Source: Sclerotinia nivalis (taxonomy: Eukaryota; Ascomycota; Leotiomycetes; Helotiales; Sclerotiniaceae). Taken from it: a stretch of 64,000 bases of DNA. Below the pieces are notes generated by a model. That model ran no database searches. It was not told the DNA's origin and saw nothing but the letters and a program-made list of their open reading frames with translations. The DNA is taken from contig JAPEIS010000010.1 of the NCBI GenBank assembly GCA_029531795.1, positions 1,054,001-1,118,000 on the forward strand. The letters are read 5' to 3'. Position numbers and translations under genes: made by a program. Positions 9,599 through 22,800 of this stretch are shown piece by piece; the first letter of the stretch is position 1; the number at the start of each line of letters is the position of its first letter.

Positions 9599-10845
9599 AA
9601 TTCTATAAATAACAAACCTTTACTTATTCAAACTATTATATTCCCAACACACTTTTCTCCCTTCAATATAACCAATTTGATTAATAACAAATATTCAAAA
9701 AAAACATTCGCTAATCGTTCTTTCGTTGACCAAAACAATATCCCAATTCGATCCTTACTATATTATTGCGAATTTCGTTTGGCAAATGGAAACACTATAG
9801 ATATTATCATTGATTATTTCGTAATATATATAACAATAGAACAATATAAAGAAATATAATTATTTTTCATTACAAAACTTTCCAATGAGATTTTAGTTAT
9901 TTTCGAGTTATTATAATTATAAGACTATAATTTATATATAAACTAACAGAATATAATTCTCTCTTTCAATTCTCAATATTATATAATACATTATTACCCT
10001 TACAGCACATTCGATTCAATACAAACATCAATAATTTCTTTATTAATATATATAGATCAAATATACAAAAATAATATATCTACAAAACCATTTATTGATA
10101 AAATCCTTGATATATTACCTTTAATTAAAACTTTTCTTTCTAGTTTAAAAAGAAACCCTTCCCGATATTTATTATCATTTATTGATAATGAAAATGAAAA
10201 CAACGAAACATACACTCAAAATTTTAGAATGGTTTTAAAAAAGTTATCGAAGCAAAATTACAATGAATCAATTTTTATAAACGAAAATTATAAATCGATA
10301 GAAAACTCTAGAATCGATTTGCAAATCGATAAGACCTTGATATTTGGTATAAATTATTATCATATAAGAATTTGTAATATGAAAGTATCGTTTCAAATAT
10401 AAATAATATCGAATTGATGTTTCATTTAGTACGAGTTTATATAAAAGATCGCTGAACAATATCAATCAAAATCAATACTAAAAAATGAATCTTTATTATT
10501 GTTATCAATCCCAATTCTAAAAGAGCAAATCAAGGTTATTTTCAATACAAGATCAAATTTAGATAATATCTATTAATTACAAACTACTAGTTTTATATCT
10601 TTTTGTCAACAGAATAAAATGAAAGTTATATACTTTATATAGAAAAAATTAGATCAAGCAAAAGAAACTATCCAATAAGAACATTTATATAAAACAACAA
10701 TAGTTCCAATTCTTCAAAAACAAAACTTCAAAGATATACTATATAGAAAAGACAATATTGTCAATATATTAACTAAACTGTCTTCGAAGTTTTACGATTT
10801 TGTTTATTATTACTATCAATTAGAACATTTTTGGAAAATAATAGA
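9599..10845 (+). pseudogene. Gypsy-C protease and spacer, first copy of a tandem duplication
   Basis: First unit of a 1,247-bp direct duplication. It holds an aspartic protease remnant at about 9660-9859, recognisable as D-x-x-x-S followed by FVDQNNIPIRSLLYY and LANGNTIDIIIDYF, and the pol segment that leads towards RT. The corresponding residues in family B read LIDSEYS (24500 region, minus). Stops after 9859 break the frame. Only one such segment is expected per element. Confidence 0.7.
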
Positions 10846-12092
10846 AATTCTATAAATAGCAAATCTTTATTTATTCAAATTATTATATTCTTAATGTATT
10901 CTTTTCTTTTCAATATAACTAACTTGATTGATAACGGATATTTAGAAAAGGTATTTATTGATTATTCTTTCATAGATCGAAACAATATCCCAATTTGATC
11001 CTTATTATATTATTACAAACTCCATTTGGCAAATGGAAATATTACAAATATTATCATTGATTATTTTGTAATGGATATAACAATAGAATAATATAAAGAA
11101 ATATAATTATTCTTCATTACAAAACTTTCCAAAGAGATTTTAGTTATTTTTGAGTTATTATAGTTATAATATTATAATCTATATATAAACTAATAGGATA
11201 TAATTCTCTTTTTCAATTCTTAATATTGTATAATATATTGTTGTCCTTATAATATATTCGATTCAATATAAGTATTAACAATCCCTTTGTTAATACATAT
11301 AGATCAAATATACAAAAGTAGTATATCTACAAAATCATTTATCGATGAAATCTTTGATATATTATCTTCAATTAAAACTTTCCTTTTTAATACAAAGAAG
11401 AACCTTTTTCGATATTTATTATTATTTATCGAAAATGAAAACGAAAGCAACGAAATATATATTCAAAATTTTAGAATGGTTTTAAAAAAGTTATCGAAAT
11501 AAAATTACAATAAATTAGTTTTTACAAACAAAGATTATAAATCAATAAAAAACTCTGAAATCGATTTACAAATCGATAAGACTTTGATATTCGATATAAA
11601 TCATTATTATACAAAAATTTGCAATAAAAAAATATTATTTTAAATATAAATAATACCAAATCGATATTCTATTCAATATAAGTCTATACAAAAGATCACT
11701 GGACAATATCAACCAAAATCAATATCAAAGAATAAACCCTTATCATTACTATCAGTTCCAATCCTAAAAGAGCAAATCGAAATCATTTCCAATATAAGAT
11801 CAGATTTAGATAATATCCGTTGATTATAAGTTATTAGTTTTATATCTTTTTGCTAATAAAATAAAGTGAAGGTTATATATCTTATATAAAAAGAATTAAA
11901 TCGAGCAAAAGAGATTATCTGATAAGAACGTTTATATAAAACAACAATAATTCTAGTTTTTCAGGAACAAGATTTCAAAGATATACTATATAGAAAAAAC
12001 AATATCGCCAATACATTAATCAAAATATCTTCAAAGTTTTATGATTTTGTTTACCATTACTATCAACTAGAACATTTTCGGAAAATAATAGA
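10846..12092 (+). pseudogene. Gypsy-C protease and spacer, second copy of the tandem duplication
   Basis: Second unit, aligned base for base with 9599-10845 at a constant offset of 1,247 bp and differing mainly by transitions. The protease remnant is at about 10920-11105 and starts LIDNGYLEK, keeping the D-N-G form of the active-site loop. The open stretch at 11287-11502 is its best-preserved coding block and matches the first-copy sequence around 10040-10255. Downstream it continues directly into RT, so this copy is the one joined to pol. Confidence 0.7.
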
Positions 12093-15000
12093 GATGGATA
12101 TCGAGAAATTCCTCAATAACAAATCACCATTCAATAATAACGAGATCAGGGAAAAGCTCCTTTTGTAACTTCAAAACAAATTATCTGCTTTTTTACCTTA
12201 TCACACAGATACATTTCCTTTATATCGAATATGAAATTACAAGATAGAATTAATATCTAAAAAAGAACCTCTATATTTCAAAAATCATTCTTTGTCCCCT
12301 TTCGAATTAGAGGTAGTTTGAAAATAGATCGACGATAACTTTATCAAAGATTTCATTCGGGAATCAAGATTATGAAACACAGTCTTATTACTCTTAACAA
12401 CCAAACCTGATAGAGGGGTTTATATCTATTAAGATTATCGAAATTTGAATAATGTTACTATTAAGAATCGATACTCTTTATTAATTGTTCGAGAAATTCT
12501 GAATACTTTTTGTAATATAAAAATCTATACCAAATTAGATATTATTACTGCTTTTAATAAATTTCATATTATAAAGATTAATAAATAGAAAACTATTTTC
12601 ATTATTCAATTTGGATTATTCGAATCATTAGTTATACCTTTTGATTTTTGCAATATACTAACGTTATTCCAATATTATATTAATTATACTTTATTTAACA
12701 AACTAAATAAATATTATACTATATATCTCGATGATATTCTTATATACTCCGAAAATAAAAATCAATATCGAAAATATATTTGTAATATAATCCAGAAACT
12801 GTAAAATACTGATTTACAAATCGATATTAATAAATACGAATTCGAAACAACTTTTACAAAATATTTAGATTTTATAATTACAATTGAAAATATAAAAATA
12901 GATCAAAATAAAATATCAATTATTATCTTTTGGATATAACCAACGTCTGTTAAAGATTTATAACGATTTTTCGGTTTTGCAAATTTTTATCATCGATTTA
13001 TAAAAGATTTTTCAAAGATCTACTATTCTTTAAATAATCTTTTATAAAAAGGAATAGATTGACAATAAAAGAACGATTATATAGTAGTATTCGAGAATTT
13101 AAAGAATGTATTTATAATAATTTCGGTACTTATCTATTTTAATTATAATAGGAAAACTATATTGGAAACAGATACTTCGGATTGGGTTTCGGGAAGAATA
13201 CTTTCTCAATACAATGACAACAATATTTTACAATCAGTAATATACTTTTCTTCGAAATATTCGGCTATTGAATGTAATTACAAGATTTACGATAAAGAAT
13301 TATTAACTATTATTAAATCAATAAAGGAATAGCAACCGGAATTACAAGGATCTCAACAGGAATTCGAAATCTTGACCAATCATAAGAATCTGGAATACTT
13401 TACAACAATGAAAGCATTAAATCAATATCAAGTATGATAATCAGAGTTCCTATCTTAATATAATTTCCGAATTGTTTATCGACCAAAAACCAAAGCAATT
13501 CGGTTAGATACTTTGAACCGTCGACAGAAAAATCGATTTGATAACTCTGATCTCAACAACGAACATTTAAAAAACCAGAAGTGTATTGTTTTATTTGTTA
13601 ATAGATTCGATATAAACCTATACAAAAAACTTACAGGTGATCTTTTATTAATTGTAATAGATTGGATAATATTATTTGAAGATAAATCTATTAACAAACT
13701 CATTGATATAATATATAATAGATTAGATATAATCAAACAATTAATATCAGCAATCGAAGATTCCTTTACAACCAAATAACCAAAAGAATTCAGGAAAACT
13801 TTACAAATAGTTATACAAAATTATTATATTTATAATAATAAAATCTACTATTATAAAAAACTATAGATTCTATTTGATAATGAATTGAAGATACAAATTT
13901 TATACAGAATATATTCGTCGGGCCCTGCTGGCCACCCTGGTCGTACGAAGATTATTGATTTGATTTTCAGAAGTTACTGATGATTATAGATGTATTAAGA
14001 AATAGACATCTATATTCAAGCTTGTGAATTTTGTATTCGAACAAAATCCTCAAAGTTATCCTTCCCAAGATTCCTGAAATCGTTGCCTATTCCTTTTCAG
14101 TTATGATCAGATATTTCAATCGATTATATTATACCTTTATTAGATTGTAAATATTACAATTCAATATACAAATATATATTAGTGGTTGTTTGTAGATTGA
14201 CAAAAATGAAATATTTTATAAATATAAGATCTCTTATAATAAAAGAATTGGTTAATACTTTCATCAATTGCGTTTATACATTATATAATCTTCTAGAAAA
14301 TATCATTTCAGATCGAAGAACGCAATTTGTATCGGGATTCAGGATACAGCTTTCTGAACGATTGGGAATAGCCCTTAAATATAGTTCAATGTTTCATCTA
14401 TAGATAGATAATCAAGCAGAACGAATCAATTCAATTCTAGAATAATATTTATATACATTTATAAACTTTTATTAGGATAATTAAATGAAATGATTATTAT
14501 TGACAGAATTTGCTTCAAACAACTTGATTTCTGAAACAACAAACTATTTGTCGTTCTTTACAAATTACAGTTTTAATTTATAATTAGATATAAAACCTAA
14601 TAAACTCTACTTTTTAGATATGATAATAACTTAAAAACATAAATTCTTTAAAGGAAACAAAATAGTTAATAAAATGAAATATATTCTGGATCAATTTAGA
14701 ATATTTGCAAAACAATCTATTGCAATTTACAAAAAATATACAAATTGGAATAGATCAGATTCGTTATAGTATACAAAAGGACAAAAAGTATATATAAATA
14801 CAAAAAACATAAAGACATCTTGTAAAGCAAAAAAGCTTGATGATAAATGAATCGGATTATACGAAATAATAAAGGTTTATTTATGTATTTGCTTAATCGA
14901 ATTATCAGAAAATATACGAATTTTCTTAGTATTCCATCATTCGTTGTTAAAATCAGTATGTCCAAAACTTCATTTCCCAGGACAAACTTTAATTAACGAA

Positions 15001-15240
15001 TCGGAATCGAAAACCACAAAAGATAAAATTCTCGAAAGAGAAAATAAAGAAGAAGAATCAATTCAAAAATAAATATTTGAAAGTATATTTGATAATTACA
15101 ATGAAGATGATTATCATTATCAAATCAAATAGAGACACTATACATCAATTTGACAATCAGCATCAAATCTAAAAGGCAATGAAAAGACCCTGATCGATTA
15201 CCACCATTTACACCCCGAGAAACCTGAACTATTATCATAG
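12093..15240 (+). pseudogene. Gypsy-C pol: RT, RNase H, integrase, chromodomain
   Basis: Reverse transcriptase spans about 12380-12900, with DYRNLNNVTIKNRYSL, LDIITAFNKF and the catalytic YLDDILIYS at about 12728. RNase H is at 13150-13330, with ETDTSDWVSG and YDKELLTI. Integrase runs from about 13900 to 14460, with HPGRTK, CEFC, DISIDYI, SDRRTQFVSG and a degraded E region. A chromodomain (YNEDDYHYQIK, then LIDYHHLHPEKP) lies at 15095-15225. Many stops and one-letter losses make it non-functional. It is the same domain order as family B, so the two are related chromodomain gypsy lineages. Integrase with a chromodomain usually targets heterochromatin, which agrees with the setting. Confidence 0.85.
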
Positions 15241-15501
15241 ATCTTGGATCACCCAAATGCTGTAATACTATTGTTAATTTTAGCTCCTATAAAGACTTTA
15301 CAACGATCAACAAAAAAGAAAGTATAATTTACTTGAATAGGAAAATAGTGTCTCAAAGTTTAAAACGATTTTAAAATTTGAAAAATGATTTCACAATTCA
15401 GGAATTTAGGGCGTCTAAATAAGATTTTGTTTGAACGATTGTTTTTCAAAAAGGTTTTATCAATAGTTTGAAAACAAACTAAACTTTGAAGAAAGGAGTA
15501 T

Positions 15502-15647
15502 TATTATAGATTTGTAATCCGTTCCTAACTAGTCTGTATGGTTGCCTAAGGCATCCATCCCTTATATAATCGGCGTTCTTCCTAGTACCTTCTTCCTTCT
15601 TCGTAGAATATCATTATATCTTAAAGCACCCTACCACCACCGTGATA
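15502..15647 (+). repeat. Gypsy-C 3' LTR (146 bp)
   Basis: Preceded by a purine tract, GAAGAAAGGAGTAT, the expected polypurine primer for plus-strand synthesis. Begins TATTATAGATTTGTAATCCG and ends CACCACCGTGATA. Pairs with 7415-7560. Confidence 0.85.
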
Positions 15648-17085
15648 ACATCAGATTGATCATCAATCGCTTTTTATATATAATACTTAATCTAACGAGG
15701 TATTCGTAAAGTGATTTTGAATCAATGTATACTACAAGCGGAATAAAGTAATTGCAAATAGTTATTTGATCTAGGGAGGACTTTATAGTACTTGTTATAT
15801 CGAATTTAAAAGTTATTGTATAAAGTTCCAAAGCTAATATATTTCTAATAACTCTTTTATATTTAATGAAAGTCCAATAGAGGATATTCGCGTTTTTAGA
15901 TTTGTTCGTTAAAATTATAATGTATCCGATTTGAGAAGAGTGATCAGGGTTATTCACAAATCCTGTATCTACGAATACAAAAAGGATAAGGTTCTTTGAA
16001 TCGAATAAAATGAATTTCAATTCTTTGGTAGTGTTTTGGAATTGCCAAGAAAGGACTCGGATCTTATTCAGAAATTCAATATTTTCTAGAGAAGGATTAG
16101 TGATCTGAGTGGTACGGGATAATAAGTATATAATCTCTGATTGAATGAGACTAGCGATATATACTCTTCTAGTCCGCTGAGCGATGTATTGTTTTTGAGT
16201 TGAAGCATTCTTTTGTAATTTGCCTCTAATTCCTTTGAGATTTGTAGGGTTAAAAACGATTTGTCGAAGATTCTTGTAATATTGCTTTTGAGTTAGATTG
16301 ATAATATTATTGATTAATGATACAATAATTTTATTGAATTTGAAAGGATTTGTTTCTATTAATATTTTATAATCTTTTATTTGAAAATTGATTACTTTGA
16401 ATTGTTTCTGTTCTAATTCAATAAATGCTTTGTTGGCAATAATAAGTATATCATCGGTTTGAATATCAACAAATACAAGCATATCGTTGTTTCGATGAAA
16501 AAGATAATGATTATAGATTGAAATTGTAAGACTGAAACGATTCGTATAATGATTATAGTATATTTTGAACCAATGGTTTCCTGATTCTATAATACTATAT
16601 AGAGATTTCTTTACTTGAAGAATGATATCTTATAGAAATTGCATTTCCTGAAATGGATAAATATAAAATAATCGATTTAGCTTTATTATAATCTGAATAT
16701 AGATTTATAAGATATCACGAAGATAGATATAGATATTTTCCGGTTTAAAGATTGAAACTAGAATCAATAGTTTCCGTTGATTAATCCTTTGTAAAATTGA
16801 AAATTGAATCAAAATAATTTCCTTTCTAATATTATTGTATACTTGAATTACTAATCGTGATTTCTTTATAGTTTTGTTAATTTCAGTATGTTTGATTTCA
16901 TCGATGAATCGGTTTTCGAAAATATGAATTCCAGTGGGGATCGAAGAGATGAGAACGTTTTCGAAAGTTCCTTTCTTTAATAATCCTTCGATCTCTTTTC
17001 TACGAGAATCGATAAAATTAGATCTAGATGAAATAGTTTCAAGGTTTTCGCTAATTAGAAAAATAGTCAAATTAGAATTTGATAT
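15648..17085 (-). pseudogene. Copia-D RT and RNase H fragment (second Ty1/copia family)
   Basis: Minus-strand Ty1/copia pol. The RT N-terminal part at 16705-17085 reads SRRKEIEGLLKKGTF then SSIPTG and SRLVIQVYN. An RT middle part with stops follows, and 15650-16482 holds the end of RT and RNase H: FVDIQTDDILI, TGFVNNPDHSSQIGYI, ALELYTITF and YIDSKSLYEYLVRL. The RNase H differs from that of Copia-3 (51832-52302), so this is a separate family. It is cut on the left by the Gypsy-C LTR and on the right by the B1 3' LTR; no other part of it was found. Confidence 0.85.
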
Positions 17086-17248
17086 TATCACGGTGAGGGA
17101 AAAGGTATGTGTAGGTTTGATCTATTGTTGTACTACGAGGAGGAGAAGAAGGTTAAGGAGGTGACCTGACTATATAGAAGTGAGTGTATGCATATGTGCT
17201 TAAGGCATACATGATTATATACAGGTGAAGGGAGATGAATCTATAACA
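17086..17248 (-). repeat. Gypsy B1 3' LTR (LTR-B, 163 bp)
   Basis: Ends TATCACGGTGAGGG at the left and reads TGTTATAG at the right on the minus strand. The purine tract AAGAAGGGGGTAT lies directly to its right (minus strand), marking it as the 3' LTR. A CATGTGTGCCT-type palindrome and TATATAG box are present, partly mutated. Confidence 0.85.
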
Positions 17249-19721
17249 ATACCCCCTTCTTAAGAAACTCATTTGACCTTAAATGGGCATTAAAAAATAA
17301 AGAAAAATAAAGAAAAAATACAGATCTCTTTTCTCAATTAGATCTTTGAACAAAAAACGTATGATATTCTTTAATGATGTTATATCCCTTATTGTTATAA
17401 TATGTAATATATTTTTTAGGCGAAGCGAATAATCTTGGTGCAAATGGATTTTCGTAGAGTAAATGTAGCAATCGCATTGTATGATTCTGATTGCAAATTC
17501 TGTAGTTCTGATTGCAATATAGTAGCGTCGGGGTGCTTTAAGATTCAAACTAGTGGCCCTGATTTCTCTGGATGAAAGCGATGATATTCGATAAGAACCT
17601 TTTCGTTACCCTTTAAATCATTAACTGGTTGCTAAATTGACGCGTAGTATCTTCATTTGATTAAATAATGATAGCCATTTTTATCATGATTATCTAGAAC
17701 TTCTTTAAATATCCATTTCTGAATAGATTCATTTTCATTGTTGTTCTGTTTCAAAATTCTGTCCTGTATAGTTAGGGATTCTAATTCGTTAATTGTTGTT
17801 TAAGCTAGAAAGTAAGGATTAATATGAATTGAAAGTAAAAGAGAATAATAAAAAACAGGGAAGATTTTAATGTTTTTAGGCAATTGAACAAAACAAGTAT
17901 GAAGATAAACTTTGATAATTTTGTAAGAGCCGATTTATTATTTAGCTTTTTTGTTTTATACAAAGTCTTTATATTCTTGGTATTAATAAAGATTTTCTGG
18001 TTAGCTGTATAATAAAATAAATTAGAGTGGTAGCAATTAGTATAATCCTTATAAGTAGCAATTGTTTATTGTACAAGAGTACGAAGTTGTTTCAAGATAT
18101 ATTCCATATAATCTATAGTTCTATTACTTTTAAAGAATTCCTGTTTTTGTATTAGAATCATATCCAGTGGATAAGGTTTATTAGGTTCAATGTTTAGATA
18201 TGAATTAAAGCTATAATTGGTAAAGAAAGGTAAACAATTAGTTGTTTCAGAGATCAAATTATTAGATACAAATTCGGTTAAAGGTAGTCAATCCAATCAA
18301 TTGTCTTGATGATAATTAACAAAAGCTTGTAAATACTGTTCCAGAATCGAGTTAAGATGTTCAGTTTGATTATCTATTTGAGGATGAAAAGCTGAAGAAT
18401 GTTTTAAGGTAACTTTCAACCGCTCCGAGAATTGTGACCAGAATCCTGATACGAATTGTATTCCCCGATCGGAAATAATATTGTCCGGAAGTTTATGAAG
18501 TATATAAACGCAATTGATAAAAGTATCGATTAGCTTTTCTGTTGTTAGTATATATGTATCGATGAAATGTCTTATTTTGGTTAGTTTGTAGATTATTATT
18601 AAGATATGTTTATAGGTAGAATTATAACAAGTATAATCCAGGAATGATGTAATATAATCGATTGAGATATCAGATTACGTACGAAAAAGGATAGGCAGCA
18701 ATTTCAAAAATCCGGGAAGCGCCGATTTGGACGATTTGGTGCGAATATAAAGTTCGTAGGTTTTTATGTAGAATGTGATCTTCAAATATATGTTAGATCA
18801 TTAGTATGTACGAGAGACAAGATCGATTGTTTTAATTCGATTAGGATGGTTGGTAGAATTAGAAGAATGAGTTCGATAGATAATTTGGAGTTTGAGTTTA
18901 TCGTTTAATGGAATCCAAATCTTATCCCGGTAGTAAATTCTATTATTTTGGATTGAATAATCTTGTATAACGATCTGAAGGGTTTTACAATGCTTTTTTG
19001 GTTATTTAATCATTGATGGGTTGTTAAGAGTAGAGATAAATTGATTTGCGATATCGGATTTAGTATATGCTGTATCGATTAAAGTATCAATTGATTGATC
19101 GTAGAGTGGTACTATTGTTTTTATTGGTGCCAAATTGATATACCCAATCAAATCCTTATAAAGGTCATCGTCAAAACGGTTTTGAGGGAGGATAATGTGT
19201 TCTTGATTCTTTAGATGTTTATTGTTTGGATTAAAGCGATATAGCTGATCTTTGTGTTTTCTATTTAGTATATTTGATCGAATAGCTTTGTTTCCTGGTT
19301 GATAGATTATACGGAAATTATATTGAGACAGAAATTCAGATTATCGTATTTGTCGTTGATTGAAAGCTTTTGTAGTCATAAAATATTCGAGGTTCTTGTG
19401 ATCAGTGAGAATCTCGAATTTCTCTTGTGAACCTTGGAGCTTTGAGCGTCATTTTCTATTGTTTTGATAATAACGAGTAGTTCTTTATCGTAGATCTCAT
19501 AATTGCATTCCGCTGTTGTATGTTTAAATGAAAAGTAAACGATTGGATGCAAAACATTATCATCATCGTATTGCAAGAGAACTCCTCCTGAAACCCAATC
19601 GGAAGCATCGATTTCCAAAACAGTTTTCCGTCTGTAATCAAAGTATACCAAAACCGGTGCTATTGTGAAAGCTCTTTTTAAAGTATCAAAAGCCTTTATA
19701 TAATCTGCAATCCAATCCTAT
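17249..19721 (-). pseudogene. Gypsy B1 pol 3' half: RNase H, integrase, chromodomain
   Basis: Reading right to left: RNase H at 19376-19651 (VYFDYRRKTVLEIDASDWVS, YDKELLVI), integrase at about 18060-18850 with a degraded central D region, and chromodomain at about 17590-17770 next to the purine tract. Broken by many stops. The right end is the insertion point of B2 in the RT-RNase H connection; the missing RT continues at 26482. Confidence 0.8.
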
Positions 19722-19884
19722 TATCACGGTAAGGGAAAAGGTATATGTAGGTTTGATCTATTGTTGTACTACGAGAAGGAGAAGAAGGTCAAGGAGGTGA
19801 CCTGACTATATAGAAGTGAGTGTATGCATGTGTGCCTAAGGCACACATGATCACATGCAAGTGAAGGGAGATGAACCTATAACA
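19722..19884 (-). repeat. Gypsy B2 3' LTR (163 bp)
   Basis: TATCACGGTAAGGG at the left edge, TGTTATAGG at the right edge on the minus strand. Next to it is the purine tract GAGGAGGGGGTAT (19885-19897 as complement). Contains the CATGTGTGCCT / AGGCACACATG palindrome and a TATATAG box. Confidence 0.9.
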
Positions 19885-19897
19885 ATACCCCCTCCTC

Positions 19898-22800
19898 AAG
19901 AAACCCATTTGACCCCAAATGAACATTAAAAAATAAAGAAAAATAATAAAAAAATACAGATCTCTTTCCTCAATTAGATTTCTGAAAAAAAAAAAAAACA
20001 TATAATATCCCCTAATGATATTATATCCCTTATTGTTATAACATATAATATACCTTTAAACGAAACAAACAATCTTGGTACAAGTGGATCTTCGTAAAAT
20101 AGATGTAGCAATCGCACTGTGTAATTCCGATTGCAAATTCTATGGTTCTGGTTGCAATATAGTAATGTCGGAGTACTTTAGGATCCAAGCTGGCAGTTCT
20201 GGTTTCTCTGGATGAAGACGATGATATTCGATAAGAACCTTTTCGTTACCCTTTAAATCATTAGCTGGTTGTCAAGTTAGTATGTAGTGTCTCTATTTGA
20301 TCAAATAATAATAGTCATCCTTATTGTGATTATCTAGAACTCCTTCAAATATCCATTTCTAAACAAATTCGTCCTTATTATTGTTCTGTTCCAAAATTCT
20401 GTCCCGTATAATTAGGGATTCCGATTTGTTAATTGTTGTTTGAGCTGGGAAGTGAGGATTAATATAAACTAGAAGTAAAAGAGAATGATAGAAAACAAAG
20501 AAAATTTTAATGTTCTTAAACAATTGAACAAAACAAATACAAGAATAAACTTTGATAATTTTGTAAAGGCTGATTCATTTATCATCTAGCTTTTTTGTTT
20601 TGTATGAAGTCTTTATATTCTTGGTATTAACAAAGACTTTCTGGCCAGCCATATAGCAAGATAAATCAGAGCAGTAACGATTAGTATAGTCCTTATAAAT
20701 AGCAATTGCTTGCTATACAAGAATACAAAGTTGCTTCAAGATATGTTCTATACGATCTACGATTCTATTACCTTTAAAGAATTCCCGTTTTTGTATTAAA
20801 GTTATATCCGATAGGCAAAATTTACTAAGCTCAATATCTAGGTATAGATTAAAACCGTAATTGGCGAAGAAAAACGAACAACCAGTTGTTTTAGAGACCA
20901 AATTATTGGATACAAATTCGACTAAGAGTAGCCAATCCAACCAATCGTCTTGATGATAATTAACAAAAGCTCGTAAATACTATTCCAGAACCGAATTAAT
21001 ACATTCAATCTGACCATCTGTTTGAGAATGAAAAGCTGAAGAATGTTTTAAAATAACTCCCAACCGCTCCGAGAGCTGTGACCAGAATCCTGATACGAAT
21101 TGCGTTCCCCGATCGGAAATGATATTATCCGGAAGTCCATAAAGCGTATAAACGCAACTGATAAAAACATCGATTAGCTCCTCTATCGTTAGCATACATA
21201 TACCAATGAAATATCTCATTTTGGTTAACCTGCAGACTACTACCAAGATATATTTATAAATAGAATTATAACAAATACAATCCGGAAACAATATAATATA
21301 ATCGATTGAGATATCAAACCATACACGAAAAGGGACAAGCAGCGATTTCAAAAATCCGGGAGGCACCGATTTGAACGATTTGATACAAATACAAAGTTTG
21401 CAAGCCTTCACATAAGACGCAATCTCCAAATATATGTTAAACCACCAATATATACGAGAAACAAAATCGATCGTTTTAGTTCGATCAGGATAGCCGACAG
21501 GACCAGAAGAATAAGTTCGATAAATAATTTGGAGTTTGAACTTATCATCTGATGAAACCCAAATCTTATCCCGATAGTAAATTCTATTATTTTGGACCGA
21601 ACAATCTTGTATAGCAATCCGGAGGGTTTTACGATGCTCTTTTGGCTATTTAGTCACCGATGGATCGTTAAAAGTAGAGATAAATTGATCTGCGATATCA
21701 GACCTAGTATACACTACATCGATTAAAGCATCAATTGATTGATCGTAGAATAGTATTATTGTCTTTACTAATACCAAATTGATATACCCAATCAAATCCT
21801 TATAAAGGTTATCATCAAAACAATCCTGAGGGAGAACAATGCATTCTTGATTCTTTAAACACTCATCGTTTGGATCAGAGCGATACAGCCGATCTTCGTG
21901 TTTTCTATTTAGTGCATCTGGTCGAATAGCCTTGTTTTCTGATCGATAGATTATACAGAAATTATATTGAAACAGAAATTCAGACTATCATACTTATCGT
22001 TGATTGAGAGCTTTTGTAATTATAAAATATTCGAGGTTTTTGTAATCAATAAGAATCTCGAACTCCTTTTGTAAACCTTGGAGCTCTGAACGCTATTCTT
22101 CTATTGTCTTGATAATAGCGAGTAATTCTTTGTTGTAGATCTCATAATTGCATTCCGTTGTTATATACTTAGATGAAAAGTAAACGACTGAACACAAAAC
22201 ATTATCATCATCGTATTGCAAGAGAACTCCTCCTGAAACCCAATCGGAAGCATCGGTTTCCAAAACAGTTTTCTGTCTGTAATCAAAGTATACCAAAACC
22301 GGCGCCATTGTAAAAGCTCTTTTTAAAGCATCAAAAGCCTTTGTATGATCTGCAATCCAATCCCATATAATATTCTTCCACAAGAGATTGTTGAAAGAAC
22401 AACAAATCTTTGAAAAATCTTTTATAAAACGTCAATAGAAATTGACAAAACCAAGAAATCGTTATAAATCTTTTACACATAAAGGCAATTCCCAAAATAT
22501 AATAGCCGTAACCTTTTCTTGATCTATTTCGATATCTTCGATTGTAATAATAAAACTCAAATACTTTGTTTTCGTGATTTCGAATTTGCATTTGTTAATA
22601 TCAATCTGTAATCCAGTATTTATTAACTTTTGAATTACTTAATAAATATACTCTTTATACTCTACAGAATTATCGAAGTAAATTAGGATATCATCGAGAT
22701 ATACAATGCAATACTTATCCAACTCGTCGAAAAGCGTATGATTGATATAATGTTAGAACAATGTAAGTATATTGTAGAAACCGAAAAATATAATCAAAGA

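Larger units (their letters stand above)
7415..15647 (+). mobile_element. Gypsy-C, decayed Ty3/gypsy (chromovirus-type) element
   Basis: 8,233 bp with 146-bp LTRs at 7415-7560 and 15502-15647. Inside, on the plus strand, are a gag remnant, an aspartic protease, RT, RNase H, integrase and a C-terminal chromodomain, all broken by stops from transition mutations. It contains a 104-bp solo LTR (7854-7957) and a 1,247-bp tandem duplication (9599-12092). Its flanks do not match: ATATA on the left inside a copia LTR, ACATC on the right inside a copia RNase H. This suggests it is a recombinant of two copies rather than a simple insertion. Confidence 0.85.

Noticed and set aside
13476..13779. Overlapping plus and minus frames in Gypsy-C
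   Set aside because: They fall within the RNase H-integrase connection of the plus-strand pol. The minus frame is its antisense and no separate gene is supported.
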